Part shown: positions 17,134 to 25,537 of the stretch, one piece after another
How the letters are laid out: each line of letters starts with the position of its first letter
Position numbering within the stretch: the first letter of the stretch is position 1
Assembly: GCF_000785435.2 (NCBI RefSeq)
Contig: NZ_JTDB02000014.1
Span: 62,001-126,000, forward strand
Reading direction: 5' to 3'
DNA length: 64,000 nt
From: Paraburkholderia sacchari
GTDB lineage: Bacteria > Pseudomonadota > Gammaproteobacteria > Burkholderiales > Burkholderiaceae
The notes under the pieces: model-generated
The model's database searches: none
The model's input: only the letters and a program-made list of their open reading frames with translations
Told to the model about the DNA's origin: nothing
Made by a program: the position numbers and the translations under genes

Positions 17134-20079
17134 TCAATAGTCTTGCGGGGCTTTGCGCAGCCGCCTGGCGAATTCGCCGCGTCCCGCGAAATAGGTCTGC
17201 ACGACGCGCTTGAGCACGCCTCCCGGTCCCGTGCCAGTCACGCCGGGCAGCGCCTGCATCGGCGCGAACTGCGGCAGCGTGTGATCGGCGTCGGGCTCGG
17301 CGGGATAGATGCGCACGCGCACGTCGTACCACGCGGCCTGCCCCGTGATGGGATCGGAGTTGGAGACGCGCCCATTGCCCTGCGCCGCCCTGGAAGCATC
17401 GGGTATCTCATCCGAAATCAGGTGATTGAGCAGGAAGCCGCGCTGCGATTCGTTCGCGTCCGGGCCCAGATTCCAGGCGCCCGCCGCCTTGCCGATCGCA
17501 TTCCATGTCCACACCGTGCCGGGCTCCACCGCTTCGCTATAGCGCGCCATGCAGCGTACCTTGCCCCACTGCGATTCCACGTAGATCCACCCGCCGTCCT
17601 CGATGCCCTGCGCGGCGGCCGTGCCCGGATTCATGTACAGATAGTTCTCCCCATGAATCTGGCGCAGCCACGCGTTTTGCGAATCCCACGAGTGATACAT
17701 CGCCATGGGGCGCTGCGTGAGCGCCGCGAGCGGGTACTTCGCGTGATCGGTGGACGCGTGCTCGAGCGGCGCGTGATAGAACGGCAGCGGATCGAAGTAC
17801 TTCGCCACGCGTGCGCGCAGATGGTCGGGCGGCTGCCTCCCCTTGGTCTTGCCCTGGGCCGCGAGGCGGAACTTCTGCATCACGTCCGAATAAAGCGCGA
17901 TGACGATAGGCTCGTTGAATTTGCGGAAGCCCTTCTCCACCGCGAAGTCCAGGTACGGCCCGTTGCAATTGCGCATGTATTGCAGCGTCTCGGGCAGCGT
18001 GTAGTGATAGACGCAGTTGTTCTTCGCATACTCTTCCCACTGGCGCGGGTTGGGCTCGCCGACCAGCGCGTCCTTGCCGTCCTTGCCGCGCCAGCCGATC
18101 AGGAAGCCCACACCCGAACCCGGCGCGGTCTGGTGATTGACGATGAAGTCGGGATAGTCGCGGTACTTGCGCGTACCCTCCGGCGTCGTGAAGGCCGGCA
18201 GCTTCAGGCGGCTTGCAAGCTCGACCAGCACTTCCTGGAACGGCCGGCACTCGCCCGTGGGCGGCACCACGGGAACGCGCACGGAATCCACGGGGCCATC
18301 GAACTCCGAGATCGGGCGGTCGAGCATCGACATCGCGTCATAGCGTTCGAGGTAGGTCGTGTCGGGCAGAATCAAGTCGGCGAATGCGGTCATTTCCGAC
18401 TGGAACGCATCGCACACGACCAGGAACGGAATCTTGTACTCGCCGTTTTCGTGCTTGTCCGCCAGCATCTTGCGCACTTCCACGGTGTTCATCGACGAAT
18501 TCCACGCCATGTTCGCCATGAAGATCAGCAGCGTGTCGATCGGGTACGGGTCGCCACGCCAGGCGTTCGTAATCACGCTGTGCATCAGGCCGTGCACGGC
18601 GAGCGGATACTCCCACGAGAACGCCTTGTCGATACGCACCGGACCTCCGTGCTCGTCGATGAACAGGTCCTCTGGCGCGGCGGGCCAGCCTAGCGGGCCG
18701 TTGGCGAGCGGCGTGTTCGGCTTGACGTCCTCGGGCTTGTTAGGCGGTTTCGCCGAGGGCGGCACCGCGCGCGGATACGGCGACTTGTGGCGGAAGCCGC
18801 CCGGCCGGTCGATCGTGCCCATCAGCGACATCAGCACCGCCAGCCCGCGAATCGACTGGAAGCCGTTCGAATGCGCCGCGAGACCGCGCATCGCATGAAA
18901 CGCGATCGGCACACCGGTCACGGTTTCATGCGTTTCGCCCCAGGCGTCGGTCCATTGGATCGGCAGCGTGATCTTGTGGTCGCGCGCCACCTCGGCCATT
19001 TCGCGCGCGAGCCGGCGGATCGTTTCGGCGGGAATGCCGGTGATTTCCGCTGCCCATTCGGGCGTGCTCCCGGCCATGCGTTCGCGCAGCAACTCGAACG
19101 ACGGCGCGACGGGCGTGCCGTCTTCGAGCGTGTAGCGGCCTTCCAGCGCGGGCCGCGCGCCGGGCGTGTGATGCGGGACCGCGCGCTGCGTGTTCAGGTC
19201 CCACCACATGTGGTTTTGCGGAAAGAGCGCGTTGCGCTCTTCCACGGCGGGGTCGCGCATGAAGAGGCCGAACGTGTCGCTTTCCGTGCGCATGTCGAGC
19301 AGTTCCGCGCCGTTCGTATAGCGCGCAACGAACTCGTGATCGTAAGCGCCGCTTTCGATCAGCTCGTGCATCAGCGCCATGAAGAGCGCGCCATCGGTGC
19401 CGGGGCGAATGGGCACCCATTCGTCGGCAATCGCCGCGTAGCCTGTGCGCACCGGATTGATGGCGATAAAGCGGCCGCCCGCGCGCTTGAACTTCGAGAG
19501 CGCAATCTTCAGCGGATTCGAGTGATGGTCCTCGGCGGTGCCGATCATGAAGAACAGCTTCGCGTTATCGAGGTCGGGACCGCCGAACTCCCAGAACGAG
19601 CCGCCCATCGTATAGATCATGCCGGCAGCCATGTTTGCCGAGCAAAAGCCGCCGTGCGCCGCGTAGTTAGGCGTGCCGAACTGTTTGGCGAACAGGCCGG
19701 TGAGCGCCTGCATCTGGTCGCGGCCCGTGAAGAGGGCGAATTGCTTGGGGTCGGTGGCGCGCAGGTGGGCGAGGCGCTTTTCGAGCATGTCGTACGCCAC
19801 GTCCCACGAGACCGGCTCGAACTGCGCGGTGCCGCGCTCGGCGCCGCGCTTGCGCACGAGCGGCTGCGTGAGCCGCGCCGGCGAATACTGCTTCATGATG
19901 CCGGACGAACCCTTCGCGCAGATCACGCCCTGGTTGAGCGGGTGCTCGGGGTTGCCGTCGATATAGCGTACCTCGCCGTCGCGCAAATGAACGCGGATGC
20001 CGCAACGGCAGGCGCACATGTAGCAGGTCGTCGTTTTCACCTCGAGCTGCTCGTTCTGGGTGCGGGCCTTGTGCTCCAT
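17134..20079 (-). CDS. Molybdopterin oxidoreductase catalytic subunit, SoeA-like sulfite dehydrogenase
   Basis: A 981-residue DMSO-reductase-family enzyme. The N-terminal [4Fe-4S] ligands are C19, C22 and C26 plus the cysteine in VICAKG. The molybdenum domains follow, and the C-terminal Mo-bis-MGD-binding domain is near residues 790-930. There is no Tat or Sec signal, so it faces the cytoplasm, as known for SoeA and unlike most polysulfide, tetrathionate or DMSO reductases. With the iron-sulfur and anchor subunits it forms a SoeABC-type complex oxidising sulfite to sulfate. The substrate is inferred from architecture and the nearby sulfite-oxidase-like gene; another sulfur or arsenic oxyanion is possible. 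A GGAGGA site precedes the start. Confidence 0.8.
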   Translation of the reverse strand: MEHKARTQNEQLEVKTTTCYMCACRCGIRVHLRDGEVRYIDGNPEHPLNQGVICAKGSSGIMKQYSPARLTQPLVRKRGAERGTAQFEPVSWDVAYDMLEKRLAHLRATDPKQFALFTGRDQMQALTGLFAKQFGTPNYAAHGGFCSANMAAGMIYTMGGSFWEFGGPDLDNAKLFFMIGTAEDHHSNPLKIALSKFKRAGGRFIAINPVRTGYAAIADEWVPIRPGTDGALFMALMHELIESGAYDHEFVARYTNGAELLDMRTESDTFGLFMRDPAVEERNALFPQNHMWWDLNTQRAVPHHTPGARPALEGRYTLEDGTPVAPSFELLRERMAGSTPEWAAEITGIPAETIRRLAREMAEVARDHKITLPIQWTDAWGETHETVTGVPIAFHAMRGLAAHSNGFQSIRGLAVLMSLMGTIDRPGGFRHKSPYPRAVPPSAKPPNKPEDVKPNTPLANGPLGWPAAPEDLFIDEHGGPVRIDKAFSWEYPLAVHGLMHSVITNAWRGDPYPIDTLLIFMANMAWNSSMNTVEVRKMLADKHENGEYKIPFLVVCDAFQSEMTAFADLILPDTTYLERYDAMSMLDRPISEFDGPVDSVRVPVVPPTGECRPFQEVLVELASRLKLPAFTTPEGTRKYRDYPDFIVNHQTAPGSGVGFLIGWRGKDGKDALVGEPNPRQWEEYAKNNCVYHYTLPETLQYMRNCNGPYLDFAVEKGFRKFNEPIVIALYSDVMQKFRLAAQGKTKGRQPPDHLRARVAKYFDPLPFYHAPLEHASTDHAKYPLAALTQRPMAMYHSWDSQNAWLRQIHGENYLYMNPGTAAAQGIEDGGWIYVESQWGKVRCMARYSEAVEPGTVWTWNAIGKAAGAWNLGPDANESQRGFLLNHLISDEIPDASRAAQGNGRVSNSDPITGQAAWYDVRVRIYPAEPDADHTLPQFAPMQALPGVTGTGPGGVLKRVVQTYFAGRGEFARRLRKAPQDY

Positions 20080-20422
20080 CGTTCCTCCGGGTCCTGTGGG
20101 GGCGGCTTTTCGTGTGAATGCCCTCTTATCGTATAAACCCGGCGAACATAATAAAAGTCGTGATTGGCGATCTGTTCTATCGGCTCATCTTATAGTTTCG
20201 CTTCATCCTGCTTTTTCGCCAAACGCGTGTACTGCGCCGGACGATGCAATCCGCACTCGACGGAGGCAAAGATGCGGGAACACGGGCACAACTAGCGGCG
20301 CTATGGCTCCGTACTACCTTGCCCAGCAAAGCTTTCGCTAGCCTGTTACACGCGTGGAAACAGCTCGTCCATCCGTGCGTTTTGAACCAGTAACGTTAGC
20401 TTCCATTACAAGGTGCCACATC
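20080..20422. other. Divergent intergenic region, AT-richer than its surroundings
   Basis: About 343 bases lie between the soeA-like start and the start of the large effector-like gene, so promoters for both should be here. The composition drops in GC relative to the soe operon. I see no complete small gene, tRNA or clear operator. Confidence 0.5.
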
Positions 20423-23400
20423 ATGGTGAGCAGTGTCAGCGGAGTAAGCGATCCCGGCTATTGGAATCCGGGTCAGGACGCCAATGAACCAATTAACGAA
20501 AATCAAAAGCGTGCGGACAATACCGCTGAGTCGCCGGCGACGGACAGCGAGAACAACAACGACGCCGAATCCAATGTACGTCCGAATATCGGCGCGTCCG
20601 ACAGCGCAAAAGAAAACTCGGAGCAATCGGCTCAAACTGAACAATCGACTCAACCGGAGCAATCGACTCAACCGCTAAAGCTGCCGCTAGCCGATCGACC
20701 GCCGCCAACAGCGCAATTGCGCGCAGCCCCGAATGGCGCCGCAATCCCGAACGACAAAAATCTGCCCGCGCAGCCATCGCGAACAGAGAGGCAAACACCG
20801 CCGCCACCAGAAGATCATGTGACGCTCAAGCCACCTGTACAGAGCGATCCGGTGGGCCAACTGACCAGCCCGATAGACCTAGCCAGTTACAACGGCTTTT
20901 ATCAGCCTTCGTCGGCCAACAACAACGCGCGCCTGGTAATCAGCCCTTCGACAAGTCCAACCGGTTGCTTCGGAACGACGCAACTCGTCATGCGACAGGT
21001 GTCCCAACATTACGACAACCCAGACGCCAACCTGTATTCCGCATCGACCTCGATGATGGCGGCGTTCTACAGGAATCCGGCGGCCCGTCAGAACATTGTG
21101 GGTGAGGTCACCCGATTGCAATTGGAACACCGTCGAGGGCGCCTGGATATCGACCTGCCAAACCACGAACGCTGGACAAACACTTATGGAGACTCCAGGA
21201 CCCCGTTTGACCAGCGGACAGACGTAACTGATAGTGTGATCGATAACCTGCGCGAGAACTTTTCCGTCTATGGCAGGACCGACCCCACAACGGGAGCACC
21301 TGTCGCTCCGCAGATCGACATGGTATCCCTCGCAACCGCGACCGAGATATCGGATGGCCCCACACATTCAGAATTCGGTCATATCATTTCGATACAAAGA
21401 AGTATCGCAAGGGGAGACTACCTGCAGGACCAGTACGTGCTCTACGACAATGGTTTCGGTGCGTTCCGGTACGAAGGATTCAACCAGCTAGCCCATGCGC
21501 TGAGCCATTCCCAGAGAGGCAGCTTGCCATCGGGCGCCAGCTGGATGCCGTACTGGGCGCGCATCAACTACTACTCCCCAACGCGCGAGAACAGCGGCCC
21601 GCCACCGCTAACCCTCAACTCACTGGAGGGGGGCCCCGGCTCTAGCGGCTACAGCACTACGCACGACTGGGACTTGCAGATCGAACCGCCGGAAACCGCC
21701 AGGCAGCCAACCATCGCGCCCGATCCCACGCTACCGCCTCCCAATCCGGGGGCGATGTTAGGCAGCCATTTGTCGGGAGACCTCAAAAAGCGCGACGCCG
21801 ACGACCCTGCGCGGCCAGACACTCTATATCGCCCGTCGATACTCTCGCCCGAGGAGGTGCGCAAACAGAACGGCTTCAGCCTGGGAAACACCACGCTCGA
21901 CCATGTGAATCTCAGCACGCACGCCGGCGACGTCAATGCCGACCCCAAGATATTCGACAGCGCCGGATATCTGGGCACGTTCCGCGACTCCTCGGGAGCA
22001 GCGAGCCGTCTGCCCGGCGAGCAAGGCAAGACCACGGGCTACGTGTACGACTTAGCGCCTTCACCCAATATGGTCGACGTGGACAAGAGCCTCGGCGGCC
22101 AGCGCAACAGCGGCGAGTTCGCAGCCATGGGCAATCTCTACTGGACACAGGTGCGCGGCTGGCGGCAAGTGAACAACGGTACGTCCGGCGCCTGGCAGCG
22201 CAATCCCGACTACCGTTGGGACGTGTACGACCGAACGTCGACGGCTGGCGCGCAGCCCCAACTCGCCCATTACCGCGCCGACGATCCGGCTCTGAACGAC
22301 CCGGTGTTCAAACCATATGCGTCGAGCACGACACAGGGCAGCAAAACGCATACGGCGCTCGCTCAGGATTCAAGCGAAGCAGCCGTGCAGTTCTATGTCC
22401 ACGCGAACGACAGACTTCAGTTGATGAACTCGCAGGTGGCGAACCGCGAAAACTATCGCGGTCCGGTCCAGGTCGTTCCGGACGTAGCGCCCAGTCCAGA
22501 AGGCAATAGTGGCGGGATCTATGCCTACGACCCCTCTGCAACGTCGTGGGCGTATTCAGGCCCGGCGATCCGCAATTCGAACCCGGAGTACCAGTTTAAC
22601 TACGGTCCGGATGGCCGCTTCCATTCGGCAACCGACCCAAGTCGCGTTCTGCGCGTGAACAGCTACGGAAATATCTTTCTCGGCAACCAGCCGGACAACG
22701 CCAGCAGCACGAACGGCGTGTTCGAGTACACAGCGGACCATCGCCTGCGGCACGCCGAGGACGGAAAATACCTGTCGCGAGGAGGCTATGACGCCTCGGT
22801 ATCGGTCGCGTCGTCGGCCAATGACAACTCGACCAAATGGAACGTGACGGATGACCACCAACGTCCATTGGATGCGTTTTCGATCGGAACGCCGCCGTCG
22901 TATGGTGGAAACATGCTGATCAATCCTGTCGATGGGGCCCCGTGGAATCACCTCTACGTGCCGAAGGTTGCCCAGCCAGCGTCGATGCAAACCTATGTGG
23001 GCGATTCAGGCAACGACAGCAACAACACCAACGTGCGACACTTCATTTACGGCGACGACGGCCGCTTTCACGATGCCCACAATGCGGGCCGCACACTGGG
23101 CGTGGATAGCTCCGGAAATCTCGTCCTGGGCGCGCGGCCCTCGGATCCCGCTTCGCTCAACGGCGTATTCCGCTATGACAATGGCCGGTTGATTCATGCG
23201 GAAGGCAACAAGTACCTTACGCGCGGGGGGAACCAGTCGGCGCTCTCGGTGAGCGCCGACGACGAGGGGGACTACTCGAAATGGACGATGAAGGACGATA
23301 ACGGTATCCGCGTAACGCCTCCTTCGGTCACGCTCAACGATTTCGGCATGTATCCCGCCGCGAGCGCAAACAAGTTCTACCGTTTCAATCAGGACCCGGA

Positions 23401-23779
23401 CAGCGCACTGCCGGCAGGAACGAACCGGTTCGTGACCCAGGTGCCGGGAATCGATGGGCGCGAAACGTGGGACGGCAATGAAAACAGCATCCAGGATCCG
23501 GGCAAGGCGTCGGAATGGCTTAACAGGACGCATTCGGCATTGCTGTTTCGCGACGGGTATTACGCAGTACCTGCCGGTGCGGACGCGCTGGAGATCCGTC
23601 GGCTCGACGGAGCGAAAGTGGGAAGCCTGCAGCGCGACGCGGCTACTAAAAATGTGACATGGAAAGCGGAGCCCGCGGCGCCACACTCGACGTACAAGGT
23701 GCCCGCCGCGATCTGGGACTGGGTGCGGCGCGACGAGGCGTTGGTCAATCAGTCCGCCAACGCATCACAAGCGGGCTAA
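20423..23779 (+). CDS. Large multidomain effector/toxin-like protein (papain-like triad, ADP-ribosyltransferase-like segment, duplicated repeat)
   Basis: A 1118-residue protein with no signal peptide. Residues ~1-155 are polar and disordered, with EQSTQP repeats. Residues ~175-370 carry a candidate cysteine-protease triad C182 (TGCFG), H320 (FGHIIS) and D342 (LYDNGFGAF), in YopT/AvrPphB order. Residues ~468-590 resemble pertussis-toxin-S1-type ADP-ribosyltransferases: R470 in LYRPSILSPEEVRKQNGF, then GYVYDLAPSPN and a candidate catalytic E565 in GEFAAMGNLY. Two similar ~87-residue units (about 724-810 and 873-960) look beta-trefoil-like. A C-terminal segment of ~150 residues is unassigned. 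ATG 20423 follows AAGGTG; GTG 20354 is less likely. Domain calls are by eye. It is probably delivered into host cells. Confidence 0.6.
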   Translation: MVSSVSGVSDPGYWNPGQDANEPINENQKRADNTAESPATDSENNNDAESNVRPNIGASDSAKENSEQSAQTEQSTQPEQSTQPLKLPLADRPPPTAQLRAAPNGAAIPNDKNLPAQPSRTERQTPPPPEDHVTLKPPVQSDPVGQLTSPIDLASYNGFYQPSSANNNARLVISPSTSPTGCFGTTQLVMRQVSQHYDNPDANLYSASTSMMAAFYRNPAARQNIVGEVTRLQLEHRRGRLDIDLPNHERWTNTYGDSRTPFDQRTDVTDSVIDNLRENFSVYGRTDPTTGAPVAPQIDMVSLATATEISDGPTHSEFGHIISIQRSIARGDYLQDQYVLYDNGFGAFRYEGFNQLAHALSHSQRGSLPSGASWMPYWARINYYSPTRENSGPPPLTLNSLEGGPGSSGYSTTHDWDLQIEPPETARQPTIAPDPTLPPPNPGAMLGSHLSGDLKKRDADDPARPDTLYRPSILSPEEVRKQNGFSLGNTTLDHVNLSTHAGDVNADPKIFDSAGYLGTFRDSSGAASRLPGEQGKTTGYVYDLAPSPNMVDVDKSLGGQRNSGEFAAMGNLYWTQVRGWRQVNNGTSGAWQRNPDYRWDVYDRTSTAGAQPQLAHYRADDPALNDPVFKPYASSTTQGSKTHTALAQDSSEAAVQFYVHANDRLQLMNSQVANRENYRGPVQVVPDVAPSPEGNSGGIYAYDPSATSWAYSGPAIRNSNPEYQFNYGPDGRFHSATDPSRVLRVNSYGNIFLGNQPDNASSTNGVFEYTADHRLRHAEDGKYLSRGGYDASVSVASSANDNSTKWNVTDDHQRPLDAFSIGTPPSYGGNMLINPVDGAPWNHLYVPKVAQPASMQTYVGDSGNDSNNTNVRHFIYGDDGRFHDAHNAGRTLGVDSSGNLVLGARPSDPASLNGVFRYDNGRLIHAEGNKYLTRGGNQSALSVSADDEGDYSKWTMKDDNGIRVTPPSVTLNDFGMYPAASANKFYRFNQDPDSALPAGTNRFVTQVPGIDGRETWDGNENSIQDPGKASEWLNRTHSALLFRDGYYAVPAGADALEIRRLDGAKVGSLQRDAATKNVTWKAEPAAPHSTYKVPAAIWDWVRRDEALVNQSANASQAG

Positions 23780-23801
23780 CGGCAACAGGCTAACGGCAAC
23801 A
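23774..23801 (+). repeat. Two tandem copies of a 14-bp unit over a stop codon
   Basis: GGCTAACGGCAACA occurs twice back to back. The first copy contains the stop codon of the effector-like gene, so the duplication extends only the 3' untranslated region. It abuts the palindromic terminator and looks like a slippage or double-strand repair scar. Confidence 0.9.
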
Positions 23802-23829
23802 GGGCGGACGGCTGGCCAGCCGTCCGCCC
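23802..23829. terminator. Perfect 28-bp palindrome, bidirectional terminator between convergent genes
   Basis: Fourteen-base arms (GGGCGGACGGCTGG and its exact complement) meet with no spacer. The element lies between the plus-strand effector-like gene and the minus-strand BON gene, 23 bases after one stop and 11 after the other. There is no long T-run, so it may work as a strong stem with or without Rho. Confidence 0.75.
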
Positions 23830-23840
23830 ATGTCGCGCCT

Positions 23841-24245
23841 TCACTGCCCGAGAGGCTTCAGCACCGTGAGCTTGTTGGTCACCGACTTCACGCCGGGCAC
23901 GGCCTTCGCCACGGTCGCCACAGTGTCGATCTGCGACTGTTCCTCGACCGTGCCGTTGAGCGTCACGGCGCCGTCGCGCGCCACAATGCTGATGTTCCCC
24001 GCATCGATTTCCTTGTGCTTCGCCAGCGCGGCGTACACCTTGCGGCTGAGCGCGCGATTGGCCTTTCTCACCTCTCTGGCCGTGGACGCAGCAGGCGCGG
24101 CTGGCGCCGCCTGCGCAGCGGACGACACCGCCGCCGATGCTCCCGCCGTCTCGCCACCCTGAGCGCGCACGCCCACCGCCCCGCCCGCCAGCAAGGCCGC
24201 AACCGAGGCGGCCACACTCATACGCAGGATTCCTTTTTTATTCAT
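23841..24245 (-). CDS. BON-domain periplasmic protein
   Basis: A 134-residue protein with a signal peptide (cleavage near VRAQ), an alanine/serine-rich linker to about residue 58, and one BON domain at about 65-130 (ISIVARDGAVTLNGTVEEQ, then VAKAVPGVKSVTNKL). BON domains bind phospholipid and occur in OsmY-like envelope stress proteins. It follows the porin gene by 30 bases on the same strand, so it may be the last gene of the porin transcript. Confidence 0.85.
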   Translation of the reverse strand: MNKKGILRMSVAASVAALLAGGAVGVRAQGGETAGASAAVSSAAQAAPAAPAASTAREVRKANRALSRKVYAALAKHKEIDAGNISIVARDGAVTLNGTVEEQSQIDTVATVAKAVPGVKSVTNKLTVLKPLGQ

Positions 24246-24275
24246 GGCAACGCTCCCGTTAGCCGAACCGCGAAA

Positions 24276-25400
24276 TCAGAAAGAGTGGCGAATGCCGAGC
24301 ATCGCCGCCGTGGTCGAGACGCCAGGCGCAACCGGCGCGCCATAGGTGATCGCCTGGTTCATCGTGCCGTGGTTGTCCACATAGCCCACCTGCGCGTAGA
24401 GCAGGGTGCGCTTGGACAAGCCGTATTCCGCACCGACCGCGTATTCGCTCGAATGGTTCGCCGAGACGTTGCGATCCTTAAGATAATAGAACCCGGACGT
24501 GACTTTGAAATAAGGCGTGAACTGGTAGCCAAGGCCGCCTGAAATCATTTCGTAGTTGCCATGCTGCGTGTTCGCCGGATTCTTGCCGATGCCGTACGAA
24601 GCCGACACCGAAAGCGCGTGGAACGTGTACTTGGCGCCCAGGTAGTAGAACCGGTTGTTGTTGAGCCCGGTGGCCGGGGCGTTGGCCGGCAGGTTCGTAT
24701 CGTGGCCGTTGTAATAGACGGCGGCCAGATTCAGGCCATAGTTCGAATACTTGAGCACGGCCGATTCGCGCGTGCCACCCTGGAATTGCCCCGGCACGCC
24801 GCCCGGCGCATATTCGAGCGCCGCCGAAGCACCGTAGAACTTCGGCGATTGATAGACGATGGCATTGCTGTCGTACAGCGCGCCGTACGGCACGTTGGTG
24901 CTCGTGCCGGGCCATCCCGACGCCTGGCTCAGCCCGAGCCACGCGCTCAGGATACTGCCGAAGTACTGCGCGTTGCGTACATCGGTGTCCGCCATCGCGT
25001 AGATCATCGGGGTGTATTGCCGGCCCGCGTCGATCGAGCCGAACGGCCCCGAAACGCCGATAGTCGTCTGCTGGTTGAACACGGCCGTGGCGCCCGGGGT
25101 ATCCGCGAGGCCGAGCTTGCCGGTGGTGCTGTTGAACACGCCTTGCAGCCGGAAATTGACCTTGTAGCCGCCGCCGATGTCCTCGCTCCCCTTGATGCCC
25201 CAGAAGCTGGCATAGATGCCTGCGTCCTTCAACGCGAACACGTGGCCCAGATTCTTCGCATTCGGCGCGAACGAGGCCGCCGAAGTGCTCTGATACAACA
25301 ACCCCGTATCGATGGCGCCAAACAGCGTCACCGACGATTGCGCGTGTGCCGCGCCGGCCGTAACCGCGAGTGCGGCCACGACGCTCAACTTCCGTTTCAT
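24276..25400 (-). CDS. Gram-negative general porin (Burkholderia OmpC-like)
   Basis: A 374-residue outer-membrane beta-barrel protein with a typical signal peptide (MKRKLSVVAALAVTAGAAHAQ). Its first strand SSVTLFGAIDTGLLYQ and the C-terminal aromatic end GIRHSF are hallmarks of betaproteobacterial porins. It allows diffusion of small hydrophilic solutes. Its place downstream of an MFS transporter and catabolic genes suggests that it serves uptake of the same substrate. Confidence 0.92.
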   Translation of the reverse strand: MKRKLSVVAALAVTAGAAHAQSSVTLFGAIDTGLLYQSTSAASFAPNAKNLGHVFALKDAGIYASFWGIKGSEDIGGGYKVNFRLQGVFNSTTGKLGLADTPGATAVFNQQTTIGVSGPFGSIDAGRQYTPMIYAMADTDVRNAQYFGSILSAWLGLSQASGWPGTSTNVPYGALYDSNAIVYQSPKFYGASAALEYAPGGVPGQFQGGTRESAVLKYSNYGLNLAAVYYNGHDTNLPANAPATGLNNNRFYYLGAKYTFHALSVSASYGIGKNPANTQHGNYEMISGGLGYQFTPYFKVTSGFYYLKDRNVSANHSSEYAVGAEYGLSKRTLLYAQVGYVDNHGTMNQAITYGAPVAPGVSTTAAMLGIRHSF

Positions 25401-25537
25401 GCTCTCTCCTCCAAACTATTGTCAAGGCCGCCTGGTGCTGCTGGTTGCTTGCGGCCCGCTGTCTTCCTCTTATCAACGGCTTTTCTTCTTGTTGTCTTGC
25501 TACTTGCTGCCTGCCGTGGCTTGTCCTGCCACCGCGT

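Noticed and set aside
16018..18693. 891-codon plus-strand open frame
   Set aside because: It is antisense to the soe-like operon, with arginine/histidine-rich shadow composition and no domain pattern.
20200..20360. Possible type III secretion hrpII-like box (two TTCG half sites) upstream of the effector-like gene
   Set aside because: The two TTCG elements near 20198 and 20216 are 14 bases apart, not the required spacing of 16, and no better pair was found.
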